From assembly GCA_039030075.1 (NCBI GenBank), contig JBCCEW010000001.1, positions 248,001 through 312,000 of the forward strand: a stretch of DNA of 64,000 nucleotides, given 5' to 3'. Source of the DNA: Myxococcota bacterium. GTDB lineage: Bacteria; Myxococcota_A; UBA9160; SMWR01. A program made the translations under genes and the position numbers. Below, piece after piece: positions 24,128 to 32,372 of the stretch. The stretch's first letter is position 1; each line of letters begins with the position of its first letter. Below the pieces are notes generated by a model. The model was not told the origin of the DNA. It made no database searches and was given only the letters and a program-made list of their open reading frames with translations.

Positions 24128-25533
24128 GCGACGATCGTGAGGACCTCGTCGAAGCTCTTCTGCAGGCATTCGAAGAGCAGCTCCGGGTCGTCCACCGCGG
24201 CCGGGTCGGCGTTGATGCCGACGTGCATCGCGCCGTCGTAGCTGAACACCGTCACGTTGAGGGCGGCGCCGGCGAGGGGGCCGAAGGGCAGGACCGCCTC
24301 CACGCGCGCTCCGCTCATCCAGGTGGGACGGCGCGGCCCGGGCACGTTGCTGGTGGTGAAATCCGTCGTGCGCTGCATCGCACCGAAGAGCGCCACGACG
24401 GCGCTCTCGGGCAGGCGGCCGAGGGCGGCGGAGATCGGGCCGATCAGCGGGAGCGCCGGCTCGTCGCGCTGCTCGCGCGACGCCGCCCGGATGGCGCGGA
24501 TGCGCTTCGCCGGGTCGCTGATGCCCACGGGAACTTCGAACCGGGCCGGCGAGAACTGGTTTCCGACCTCCGAGGCGCGCTCGCCCGAACGCACGTTGAC
24601 GGGCATGAGCATGCGCAGGCAGTCGACCGGGGAACCCTGCTCCTCGTGGTAGCGCGCCAGACCTCCGGCGACGGCGGCCACGAACGCATCGTTCACCGAC
24701 GCGCCTTGGGTCTTGCCCGCCCGCTTCAGCTCTTCGAGGGGGACGGACAGGTAGTCGAAGCGCACGCGCGTCGAGCGGTCGCGCATGACCGGCGACATCG
24801 GCTCCGACGCCGGCGCCAACACCCGCGCGATCGAGCTGGCCGTGTCGCGCAGCTCGCGGAAACGCGCCACCGGGTTGCGGACGGCGTCGAAGGCCTCGTT
24901 CGCCGCGGCGCTACCCGCGCTCTCGAGGTTCTCGAGGGCCGACGAGATGCGGTGTTCCAGGGCGTCGCCGAGGCGCTCCCAGGCGCTGGGCGGCGCGAAG
25001 TCTGCGTCGGTCTTCCGCAGGGGCGGCAGCTCTTCGTCGTCGGGGCCCTTCTCGATCAGACACTCGGTCATCTTCACCAGGCCCACACCGTCGCTGATCG
25101 CATGATGGAGCTTCATGAGCGCCGCGCAGCGGCCGCCTTCGAGGCCGTCGATGAGATGCAGCTCCCACAGCGGGCGGCTCATGTCGAAGGCCTGCATGGC
25201 GATCGGCTCGGCGTGGTCGAGCAGGTCCCGCAGGGTTCCGTCGCCGCCGAGGTGCGTGCGCCGCAGGTGGAAGCGCAGGTCGAAGTCGGGGTCGCGCTCC
25301 CACTTCGGCGTCGCGATGCCGAGCGCGTCGCGGACGATGCGCTGGCGCAGGCGCGGGATGATCTCGAGCGCGCGCTCGAGCTTGTGCTCGAAGCGGGCCA
25401 GGTCCGGGGCCCGGTCCAGCAGCCAGGTGCTGACGATCGTCGAGCGGAGCGTCGGATCCTGCTCGAGGGTCAGCATCAAGGCGTCGGCGTCACTCAGGTG
25501 GTCCTGGTAGGTCATCGGGGATCGGCTGGGCAT
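24124..25533 (-). CDS. wax ester synthase/diacylglycerol acyltransferase (WS/DGAT)
   Basis: A 469-residue acyltransferase of the bacterial WS/DGAT family, which makes wax esters or triacylglycerol from acyl-CoA and an alcohol or diacylglycerol at the cytoplasmic membrane. The catalytic HHxxxDG motif is HHAISDG (His143, His144, Asp148, Gly149), and the conserved N terminus DALMLTLEQDPT, the PLWELHLIDG strand and the C-terminal NVPGPRRP/LNVTVFSYDG segments fit. Full length for the family. The ATG at 25533 is the longer of two close starts (the other at 25515). Downstream it is coupled to a TetR gene. Confidence 0.92.
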   Translation of the reverse strand: MPSRSPMTYQDHLSDADALMLTLEQDPTLRSTIVSTWLLDRAPDLARFEHKLERALEIIPRLRQRIVRDALGIATPKWERDPDFDLRFHLRRTHLGGDGTLRDLLDHAEPIAMQAFDMSRPLWELHLIDGLEGGRCAALMKLHHAISDGVGLVKMTECLIEKGPDDEELPPLRKTDADFAPPSAWERLGDALEHRISSALENLESAGSAAANEAFDAVRNPVARFRELRDTASSIARVLAPASEPMSPVMRDRSTRVRFDYLSVPLEELKRAGKTQGASVNDAFVAAVAGGLARYHEEQGSPVDCLRMLMPVNVRSGERASEVGNQFSPARFEVPVGISDPAKRIRAIRAASREQRDEPALPLIGPISAALGRLPESAVVALFGAMQRTTDFTTSNVPGPRRPTWMSGARVEAVLPFGPLAGAALNVTVFSYDGAMHVGINADPAAVDDPELLFECLQKSFDEVLTIVA

Positions 25534-25567
25534 GGCGGCGTTCCTTGTGGATTGCTTGTTGAGTGCC

Positions 25568-25608
25568 TTGTCAATAAGAATATCGTTGTTGATATGGTTG
25601 TCAATAAG
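25568..25608. promoter_or_regulatory. repeat-rich operator/promoter region of WS/DGAT
   Basis: The AT-rich gap upstream of WS/DGAT contains two copies of TTGTCAATAAG (25568-25578 and 25598-25608, exactly 30 bases apart) flanking an inverted repeat ATATC-GTTGTT-GATAT (25580-25595). On the minus strand each direct repeat supplies a TTGACA. This is a likely TetR operator and promoter. Confidence 0.5.
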
Positions 25609-25680
25609 GCTCTGGTCGGCCCGGAGCGGCCGAGTGGAGCCTTCTGGCGCGGTCATGCCGCGTTCGCGACGTTCCCGCCC

Positions 25681-26559
25681 GTGACCACAGCTCCGCGCCA
25701 CGTCCGGGTCTACGGAAACGACCACTCGCCGTGGGTGCAGGCGGTGCTCCTCGGCCTCCATGAGGCCGGGATCGATCACGCGCTCGAGACGGCACCGCCG
25801 TGGTCGGTCTTCTGGGCTTCGGGTGTCCTGATGCCGGCCGCCCAGCTCAGCGGCCAGCAGCGCAACGATCAGCAGATCGACGACCCGGCCTGGCAGCTCG
25901 ACTCCGGGCGGATCCTGGCGGCGCTCGGATACTCGGAGGTCGACGCGAAGCGACAGCGCGCGTTGGGGCAGCTCTTCATGCAGGCCGCCATGCACCGGGT
26001 CGATGATCCGTGGCAGTTCTGGGAACGCTTCAGCCACGTCAGCGACGGCGATCCGTCGCGCCTTCGCCAGCTCTGGAACCACGTCTGGCGCGCCTTCCCC
26101 GTGTTCTATTTCTTCGTCCTGATCTCGCTTGGACGTCGGCGGGTGCCGAACCGCGACGAGGCGGGTCTGCTCACCGCCTTCGAGCGGATCCAGGCCGACC
26201 TCCCGCCCGACGGCGGGCTCTTCGGTGGCACCGTTCCGGACACGGCGGACCTGCAGCTCTTCGGCATCGTCCAGATGTGCGCGAGCATCCCAGGCCTCCC
26301 CCTCGCCGTGCTGCGCGAAGCGCCGAGCCTCGAACGCCTGCGCCGCTGGATTACGACGATGCAAGAGCGGTTTCACAGGTACCGGCATCTCTACACGGCC
26401 CAGGTGTTCGAGCCCAAGGCACCGGCGCCGCGAGAAGCCTCGGCGTTCGAGTGCGCGCTCTACTGGGTGGGAGCAGCGCTCTGCTGGATCGCGCTTCCCA
26501 TCTCGCTCGCGCTCGTGCTCTGGTTCACGGTGCGCATTCGCCGACATGGGCTCGTGTAA
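25681..26559 (+). CDS. glutathione S-transferase-like protein with C-terminal membrane helix
   Basis: A 292-residue protein whose first part (HVRVYGNDHSPWVQAVLLGL) looks like a thioredoxin-like GST N-terminal domain and whose middle is all-alpha like a GST C-terminal domain (LPPDGGLFGGTVPDTADLQ). A hydrophobic helix near residues 262-284 with the basic end RIRRHG suggests a membrane anchor, unusual for GSTs. No clear catalytic Ser or Tyr. GTG at 25681 is chosen because it puts the fold at the N terminus; an ATG at 25594 in the operator region is an alternative. It is divergent from WS/DGAT and may share its control. Confidence 0.7.
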   Translation: MTTAPRHVRVYGNDHSPWVQAVLLGLHEAGIDHALETAPPWSVFWASGVLMPAAQLSGQQRNDQQIDDPAWQLDSGRILAALGYSEVDAKRQRALGQLFMQAAMHRVDDPWQFWERFSHVSDGDPSRLRQLWNHVWRAFPVFYFFVLISLGRRRVPNRDEAGLLTAFERIQADLPPDGGLFGGTVPDTADLQLFGIVQMCASIPGLPLAVLREAPSLERLRRWITTMQERFHRYRHLYTAQVFEPKAPAPREASAFECALYWVGAALCWIALPISLALVLWFTVRIRRHGLV

Positions 26560-26631
26560 CACTCGTCTCGGGAGAACACCCGCCGTGGCGCTCTTCGGAG
26601 GTCTGAACGCCGTCGGGCTCTGCGCCCACGG

Positions 26632-27564
26632 CTAGGGCCGGCCGGCTCCGGGGTCGGTGGCCGCTTCCGATCCGAGGAACGCCGCCAGGGCTTCCGCAAG
26701 CTCGTCGTAGACCAAGCGGATGCGACGGCTGGTGTGCAGCTCCCGATGCGTGACGAGCCAGACGGGCACTGGGATCGGGGGCAGTTCGGGAAGGACGCAC
26801 TCGAGTAGCGGTTCACGTGCGGCGATCGCCTTCGGGAGAGGAGAGATGCCGTATCCCTGTCTCATGAGCTCGATCATCGCCGGGCCGCTCGTGGTCGTGA
26901 TCTTGAACTGTGCCGGGTCGAGCGCGAGGCCGAGGGCGTTCAGGCCCGGGACGTATCGCTCGGGCTGCTCGCCTCCCACGAAGAGCGCCTCTTCGAGATC
27001 GGCGGCGCTCTGGGGGCGTCCGTGTCGCTCCAGGTACGCGGTGGCCGCATAGAATCGGGCGGTGGTCTCGCCGATGAGGCGCGCAATCAGGTCGGGCTGC
27101 TCGGGACGTACGTGACGGATCGCGATGTCGGCTTCCCGTCGATGTAGGTCGCGCACTTCGTTCGACGCGATGATCTCGAGGTCGATGCCCGGTGCGGCGT
27201 CGCGCACGCGCCGCAGCATCGGGGGGAGGATGTGGGTCGCGACCATGTCCGTGGTCGTGATCCGTACCTGGCCATCGATCGCCTGCGACTGGCCGGAGGC
27301 CGCGAGCGTGATGCGCGCGGCCGCGTCCCCCATGGCACGAAAGTGCTCGAGCAACTCGATGCCCGAGTTCGTCAGCGAGAGCGAGCGGCCGACGCGCTCG
27401 AAGAGGGTGATGCCGAGTTCGGCTTCCAGCGCCGCGACCTGGCGGCCGAGGGTGGGCTGGGTGAGGTCGAGCGCCCGCGCCGCGGCGGACAGCGACCCTT
27501 CTTCCGCGGTCGCCAGGAAGGCGCGCGCCTGGTTCCAATCGAAGCGGACCGTCTCCCAATTCAT
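26632..27564 (-). CDS. LysR family transcriptional regulator
   Basis: A 310-residue LysR-type regulator: N-terminal winged HTH (FLATAEEGSLSAAARALDLTQPTLGRQVAALE, two overlapping parts of the motif) and a C-terminal periplasmic-binding-like effector domain from about residue 95. The effector is unknown. It is divergent from a lipoprotein gene, the usual arrangement with a regulated target. The intervening AT-rich segment 27565-27600 is a probable binding region. Confidence 0.92.
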   Translation of the reverse strand: MNWETVRFDWNQARAFLATAEEGSLSAAARALDLTQPTLGRQVAALEAELGITLFERVGRSLSLTNSGIELLEHFRAMGDAAARITLAASGQSQAIDGQVRITTTDMVATHILPPMLRRVRDAAPGIDLEIIASNEVRDLHRREADIAIRHVRPEQPDLIARLIGETTARFYAATAYLERHGRPQSAADLEEALFVGGEQPERYVPGLNALGLALDPAQFKITTTSGPAMIELMRQGYGISPLPKAIAAREPLLECVLPELPPIPVPVWLVTHRELHTSRRIRLVYDELAEALAAFLGSEAATDPGAGRP

Positions 27565-27680
27565 GCAATTTCGTATATCAGAAGTCCAGATTTCGGCAAT
27601 TTACCCCCATCCGTCGCATGGCTACTCCCTCGCCTGCCCGGGGACGCGCCCGGGTTCCGCATCACTGCAAAGGAGCCAGC

Positions 27681-28211
27681 ATGCATCCGACCCGACCCAC
27701 TCGATTCCCGCCGCGCGACCGAGGGGCCGCTGCGCGCAGTCGTCTCTCGGTGAGCCTGCTCGCGGTGCTCGTGTTCGTGGTCACGGGGACAGGCTGCGCT
27801 GCGAACCACGCGTTCCCCGAGGCCGCGCCAGCGGAATCGCGCGATCTCGCCCGCGCACTCGAGGCGAAGCCCGAGGCCGAGGACGCGCTCTTCGACCTCA
27901 CCTACTGGCCGCTGCTGCATCTGGAACTCCAGACGTTCACCGAGCGCAAGGCGTCCGAGCATCCGGAGGGATACGAGCTCCTGTCCGTTCGCTCGTGGCT
28001 GCCGTTCTTCGTGATCGTGGACGGCAAGGTCGAGCGCTTCGACACGGAACACGTTGGCTACGAAGAAAGCGCGTTCGAAGCTGTGCTGTGGGGTCTCTGG
28101 GCGCGCCACCAGACGACGATTCAGACCCTTCACGGCGCGCGCGTGGCGCGCACGGGCCGGATTCTCTGGTTCGTCGATTGGGAAGACTCGGTGAGCTACG
28201 CGCAGCCCTAG
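27681..28211 (+). CDS. putative lipoprotein, unknown function
   Basis: A 176-residue protein with a basic N terminus, a hydrophobic segment at about residues 21-36 and a possible lipobox ending GTGC, followed by a soluble domain with conserved-looking aromatic segments (LTYWPLLHLELQTF, RSWLPFFVIVDGKVERF, RTGRILWFVDWED). I recognise no family. ATG at 27681 is chosen because AAAGGAG lies eight bases upstream; the frame is open earlier. Divergent from LysR. Confidence 0.75.
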   Translation: MHPTRPTRFPPRDRGAAARSRLSVSLLAVLVFVVTGTGCAANHAFPEAAPAESRDLARALEAKPEAEDALFDLTYWPLLHLELQTFTERKASEHPEGYELLSVRSWLPFFVIVDGKVERFDTEHVGYEESAFEAVLWGLWARHQTTIQTLHGARVARTGRILWFVDWEDSVSYAQP

Positions 28212-28272
28212 GTGGATCCTCGGTCTGCGGCGCCGATCGATCCCGCCGTCCGCTTCTCGTAGAGCGCGGCGG

Positions 28273-29121
28273 TCAGGCCGTCTTGATGCCGGTGTAGGAC
28301 TCGCGCGACCGCAGGACGGCGATGCGATGAACCAGGCGCCGACCGCTGAAGTCGTTCACGGCGTAGTGTTGGACGGCCTGTTGGTCCCAGAGCAGGAGGT
28401 CGCCTTCTTGCCAGGAGTGGCGATAGCCGAACTCGGGTTTCTGCAGGTGCGCCAGCAGCATGTTCAGGATGGCTTCGGCTTCATCTGGGAACAGGCCTTC
28501 GATGAAGCGCGTGTAGGTGTGGTTGATGGTCAGCCATTTTCGACCCGTCACGGGGTGGGTCCGCACGATCGGGTGCGAGTGGATCAGGCCCTTCGCGAGC
28601 GCGTCGCCCATCGCTTTCCCGAGCGGCAGTCCGGCGCGCCACCCCACTTCGTAGAGGTGGCCGTAGTCGTGGATCGCGCTGAGATCGTCGATGAGTTCCT
28701 TGATCTTGTCCGACAGCGCCTCGTACGCAGCCGCCGTGCTGCGAAACGCGGTGTCTCCGCCGCTCTCGGGGATGATCTTGCCGTGCAAGGCGTTGACCAG
28801 CGGAGGCTCGGCGAGAAAGGTCTCATCGGCATGCCACATGTCGGCCCGGTGGCCTTGATCGGAGTCGATGATGGTGATATGGCTCGCGTTCTCGTCGACC
28901 TCGAACTGATCCGTGGCGTGCTCTTCGAGCTCGCCGAAGTGGGAGGCGATCTGCTCGTGCTGCTCCGGCGTCATCTCGGCAGCGGCCACAGAAACGACCT
29001 GGTGCTCGTACAGGGCGTCGGCAATCGCTTCGATCGTGGCTTCGGTGAGTGGCCTCGAGAAGTCGACCCCCTCGATCCGTGCTCCGAGAAGTCCTCCGGT
29101 CTTCTTGACGATGAGCTCCAT
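28273..29121 (-). CDS. TauD/TfdA family 2-oxoglutarate-dependent dioxygenase
   Basis: A 282-residue Fe(II)/2-oxoglutarate dioxygenase. The facial triad is visible: His97-x-Asp99 (MWHADETF) and distal His265 (LVHRIAVLR). N terminus LGARIEGVDFSRPL and GLIHSHPIVRTHPVTGRKWL are typical of TauD/TfdA enzymes that hydroxylate sulfonates, aryloxyacids or similar small acids. The substrate is unknown; a sulfotransferase lies in this window but far away. ATG at 29121 follows GGAGG. Downstream of a methyltransferase gene on the same strand but 218 bases apart, so it is probably a separate transcript. Confidence 0.9.
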   Translation of the reverse strand: MELIVKKTGGLLGARIEGVDFSRPLTEATIEAIADALYEHQVVSVAAAEMTPEQHEQIASHFGELEEHATDQFEVDENASHITIIDSDQGHRADMWHADETFLAEPPLVNALHGKIIPESGGDTAFRSTAAAYEALSDKIKELIDDLSAIHDYGHLYEVGWRAGLPLGKAMGDALAKGLIHSHPIVRTHPVTGRKWLTINHTYTRFIEGLFPDEAEAILNMLLAHLQKPEFGYRHSWQEGDLLLWDQQAVQHYAVNDFSGRRLVHRIAVLRSRESYTGIKTA

Positions 29122-29339
29122 GTCCGATCCTCCCGGTCGAAGTCGAACTGTGTAGCAGAAGGCGCATTCATGCGAGCTGGACGTTCGTCGCCCCGAAGTA
29201 CGCCACGCCACTTGCGCGCTCGAGGGTGGGGCGAGCGCGTTCGGCATGGCGCGATCCCGAGCCGCTTCGTCTTGAACTCGGCGCGCCGGTACGCAGGAAG
29301 CCCAGTGGCGAGCTAGCGCGCGTCTGCACGCCGATTTTC

Positions 29340-30071
29340 CTACTCGAGGACGATCGACGCGCGCTTCCGCGTCCCGGCGTGCGCGTCCGCAGGCGGGCGT
29401 GCAATCGCCGGCTCGAACACCAGCAGGTAGTGCCTGGGGAGGAAGTCGCGGGTCGACGCGAGGGTGTAGCCCGCGCTGGCCAGCTCCCGGGTGACGGTCT
29501 CCGCGGCCAGGCGGTCGCCGACCGGCGGACCGGGGCCGGGGGCATCGGGATGGAAGGCGAGGATCGCCACGCGCGCGCCGGGGCGTAGCACGCGTGCCAC
29601 CCGCTTCATGTAGTCGACGCGGCCGTCGATCTCCTTGTACACGTTCGCGAAGAAGACGAGGTCGCAGCACGCGCGCGGGAGCGTCGGATCGTCGAAGGCG
29701 GCGCGCACCACGCGCACGTTGTCGAGGCCTCGTGCTTCTACCCGCTCGTCGAGGGCCTCGATCATCTCGTCCTGGACGTCGGTGGCGTAGACCCGGCCGG
29801 CTGGCCCGACGCGCGTGGCCAGGCGCTCGGCGAAGTAGCCGCCCCCGGCGCCGATGTCGGCGACGACGTCGCCCTCCGCGATCTCCAGCGCATCGAGCAC
29901 AGCTTCGGGCTGCTGCCACGACGCGCGCTGGGGCAGATCGAGCCACCAGAGATAGGCCGGGTTGAAGACCCGGTGCCCCTCTCGCTCCACCATGCGCGGG
30001 CCACAGCCGAGCAGCGTGAGCCCGAGGGCGAGGAGGGAGGTCAAGAAGGATCGTGTCCGGAGGCGCGCCAT
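29340..30071 (-). CDS. SAM-dependent methyltransferase with lipoprotein signal
   Basis: A 243-residue class I methyltransferase: motif I DVVADIGAGGGYFAERL, a following ATDVQDEMIEAL and a FFANVYKEIDG segment. Unusually it begins with a clean export signal and lipobox (LLALGLTLLGC, Cys23), which would place a SAM-binding enzyme outside the cytoplasm. Such proteins occur in several proteobacteria and their role is unclear. It follows the sigma-54 activator gene by 50 bases and may be cotranscribed. Confidence 0.8.
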   Translation of the reverse strand: MARLRTRSFLTSLLALGLTLLGCGPRMVEREGHRVFNPAYLWWLDLPQRASWQQPEAVLDALEIAEGDVVADIGAGGGYFAERLATRVGPAGRVYATDVQDEMIEALDERVEARGLDNVRVVRAAFDDPTLPRACCDLVFFANVYKEIDGRVDYMKRVARVLRPGARVAILAFHPDAPGPGPPVGDRLAAETVTRELASAGYTLASTRDFLPRHYLLVFEPAIARPPADAHAGTRKRASIVLE

Positions 30072-30121
30072 TGCGAAGCGACCTTAACGCCCGACGCCGC
30101 CGACGCGAGCGCGTGTCCGGC

Positions 30122-31408
30122 CTACTCGATCCCCAATCGTTTCATCTTCTTGTAGAGACCCTCTCGAGTCAGGCCGAGCGTGCGGGCCGTCGCGCTCTTG
30201 TGTCCGTGCTGGCGATCGAGGGCGTCGCGGATCAGCCAGGCTTCGACCCGATCGAGGTTCTCGCGGAGTGGTGCCTCGCGTTGGGTGTCGGCTTCGACGG
30301 ACGCCTCGGGACGCTCGCGATCCTCCCAGGGATCGTCGAACGCCTCCGCGTGAAGGACGGAACCGGGAGCCGCCGCGATGAGCGCCCGCTGGATCGCATT
30401 CTCCAGCTCACGCACGTTGCCCGGCCAGCTGCGATGTCGTAGGCGTTGGCGTGCACTCGCGGCCAGCGTGCAGCCGGGCTTTCGCTCGCGGGCTCCGAGC
30501 TGGCGTAGGAAGTGCTCGGCGAGCGCGAGGATGTCGTCGCGGCGCTCGCGGAGCGGCGGCAGTGGGATCGGGACCACTGCCAGACGGAAGAAGAGGTCTT
30601 CTCGGAAGCGTCCCGCCGCGACTTCCCGGGGCAGATCGCGGTGCGTGGCAGCGAGGACGCGCACGTCGACGCGGCGTGAGCGCGGGGCACCCAGCGGACG
30701 AAAGGCGCGCTCCTGCAGAACGCGAAGCAGCTTCGCCTGGAACGCGCCCGACGTCTCGCCGACTTCATCGAGGAAGAGGGTGCCGCCGTCGGCTTCTTCG
30801 AAGGCCCCCTTGCGTTCGCGCTCGGCCCCGGTGAAGGCGCCGCGCGTGTGTCCGAAGAGCTCGCTCTCGAGCAGGCCGTCGGGGAGGGCGGCGCAGTTCA
30901 GGGCGACGAAGGAGCGCTCCGCCCGATCGCTGGCCTCGTGCACGGCGCGCGCCACGACTTCTTTGCCCGTCCCGGTCTCGCCGACGATCAACACCGTGGC
31001 GTCCGAGCGGCCGGCACCTCGCGCCGAGCGGAAGACGGCGCGCATCTCTGCCGACACGGCCACCGGTGTGTCGCGCTCGCCGGCGGCGCCGCCGCGCAGA
31101 AGGTCGAGGGCCGCGCGGAGGTCGGCCACGCACGCGTCTGCCGGAAGCACGGCGTCGGCGCCGAGGTCGTGCCAACGCCCGGTGTCGCCCGAGCGCACGA
31201 GTAGGGGCGCGGCGCGTTTCGCCAGGCTGGGTTGGAGGCGAGGAGGATCCTTGGGCGCATCGAGCAGGACCGCATCGCAGTCGGGCAGTCGTTTGGGCGT
31301 GGCGTCGAGCCAACGGACATCCAGCCAGGTCACATCGAAACGGGGGTCGTCGAGGAGTTCGGGCGGGAAGCGGTCGGCTTCCCCGATCCAACACAGGCGG
31401 GTGATCAC
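30122..31408 (-). CDS. sigma-54-dependent response-regulator-like activator
   Basis: A 428-residue enhancer-binding protein. The N-terminal 100 residues resemble a receiver domain (possible phospho-Asp50 in AVLLDAP) but lack the conserved Lys and have a weak acidic pocket, so control may not be classical phosphorylation. The AAA+ domain is complete: Walker A GETGTGKE (143-150), the sigma-54 loop GAFTGA, Walker B GTLFLDE. The C-terminal Fis-type HTH ends the protein ([20 protein letters not shown]). The GTG at 31408 is favoured over an upstream TTG because GGAG precedes it. A -24/-12 promoter lies about 0.9 kb away, before the DUF2157 gene. Confidence 0.9.
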   Translation of the reverse strand: MITRLCWIGEADRFPPELLDDPRFDVTWLDVRWLDATPKRLPDCDAVLLDAPKDPPRLQPSLAKRAAPLLVRSGDTGRWHDLGADAVLPADACVADLRAALDLLRGGAAGERDTPVAVSAEMRAVFRSARGAGRSDATVLIVGETGTGKEVVARAVHEASDRAERSFVALNCAALPDGLLESELFGHTRGAFTGAERERKGAFEEADGGTLFLDEVGETSGAFQAKLLRVLQERAFRPLGAPRSRRVDVRVLAATHRDLPREVAAGRFREDLFFRLAVVPIPLPPLRERRDDILALAEHFLRQLGARERKPGCTLAASARQRLRHRSWPGNVRELENAIQRALIAAAPGSVLHAEAFDDPWEDRERPEASVEADTQREAPLRENLDRVEAWLIRDALDRQHGHKSATARTLGLTREGLYKKMKRLGIE

Positions 31409-31501
31409 GGCATCTCCAGGCAAAGGGGGTGGAGATGTCGGAGCAAGTCCTATGCCGCTCTAGGACACGCCCATGCGTCGACGGATCCGGGATCGGGCGA
31501 T

Positions 31502-31573
31502 CTGGCCGGCCGCGGGCCGGCCGGCGGCCAGGGGGGCCCAAGGAAAAGGCCCGGGCGGTGAAGCCCGGGCCTT
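31502..31573 (-). terminator. GC hairpin plus intrinsic terminator of His-rich gene
   Basis: A perfect 11-bp inverted repeat (31546-31556 and 31563-31573, loop GGTGAA) lies just after the stop of the His-rich gene and is followed on the minus strand by TTTTCC, a typical intrinsic terminator. A second strong GC hairpin (CTGGCC 31502-31507 to GGCCAG 31526-31531) lies next to it. Confidence 0.7.
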
Positions 31574-31585
31574 GGGGTTCAAGGT

Positions 31586-32065
31586 CTACCAGTCGTGGGA
31601 GCGGTAGCGACGGTGGCGCCGCTCGCGATGGCCGTCGCCCACCCGGTGACGGAAGCGGGGGTGGTCGTCGTAGTAGTAGCCATGACCGCGGCGCTTGTGC
31701 TTCCACCACTTCCCGCGGTGTCCGTAGCCGGGCCCGAAGTAGCGGTGGTCGCGGTAGTGGCGCCCGTGCCGGTTGTAGAAGCCACGGTGGTAGCGGTGGT
31801 GCCCGCGGCGGAACTTCCGGTGGTTCCGGTAGTGGCGGTGCCGCTTCTTGTAGTGGACGAGCTGCGGCTCGATGAACCAATCGCCGTAGCCGTCGGCGTA
31901 GTGCAGGTCGCCCCCGTAGACCGCGTGGGTTACCACGACGCTGCTGGCGGCGTGATCGGCTTGCGCGGCGCCGGCTGCGAACCAGCTGAGCGCCAGGGCT
32001 CCGAGTGTCCAGCCGAGGTGCTTCTGCAGGCTTCGCCTCGGTGCTCCTTCGATCCGTCCTCGCAT
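31586..32065 (-). CDS. His/Arg/Tyr-rich secreted protein
   Basis: A 159-residue exported protein: signal peptide (about residues 1-40, ending AAQA) and a mature part made mostly of His, Arg, Tyr and Gly, with runs such as HYRNHRKFRRGHHRYHRG and HGYYYDDHPRFRHR. Low complexity of this type often binds metal ions or polyanions; no family is recognised. ATG at 32065 follows GGAGGA. It has its own terminator and lies opposite the DUF2157 operon. Confidence 0.8.
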   Translation of the reverse strand: MRGRIEGAPRRSLQKHLGWTLGALALSWFAAGAAQADHAASSVVVTHAVYGGDLHYADGYGDWFIEPQLVHYKKRHRHYRNHRKFRRGHHRYHRGFYNRHGRHYRDHRYFGPGYGHRGKWWKHKRRGHGYYYDDHPRFRHRVGDGHRERRHRRYRSHDW

Positions 32066-32372
32066 GTCCCATCCTCCTCCCGGCTCGTTGGGTGTGGCCA
32101 GGCTCTCGCGGCCCCCGTTCCTCGGCCGCGGACTCCCGTGTGACGCCATGCCCTTCGAAGAGATTCGCACAATCGGGGCGATCTCCGTGTGTATGGGCCC
32201 TGACACGCGGTGTCCGGCAACGCCGGCTCTCGAGACCCCTCGGGAACCCGCAAAACGGTGCCCTAAGCCATTGATCTGGATGCACAATCGGGGCCCGGCC
32301 GAGAGCCGGGCACAGCCCTTGCGATAGGCAGGGCCAGCGCGTGCCCGGAATCAGGTGCGCAGGGAGGACCGT
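32066..32372. promoter_or_regulatory. divergent control region with sigma-54 promoter and 13-bp direct repeats
   Basis: On the plus strand GGGCAC-A-GCCC-TTGC (32308-32322) fits a -24/-12 sigma-54 promoter with the exact ten-base spacing between GG and GC; the expected start is near 32334, 39 bases before DUF2157. Two copies of GCACAATCGGGGC (32167-32179 and 32282-32294) are candidate activator sites. A weaker sigma-54-like sequence facing the His-rich gene is at 32250-32263. The activator gene lies about 0.7 kb away. No gene is seen here. Confidence 0.55.
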
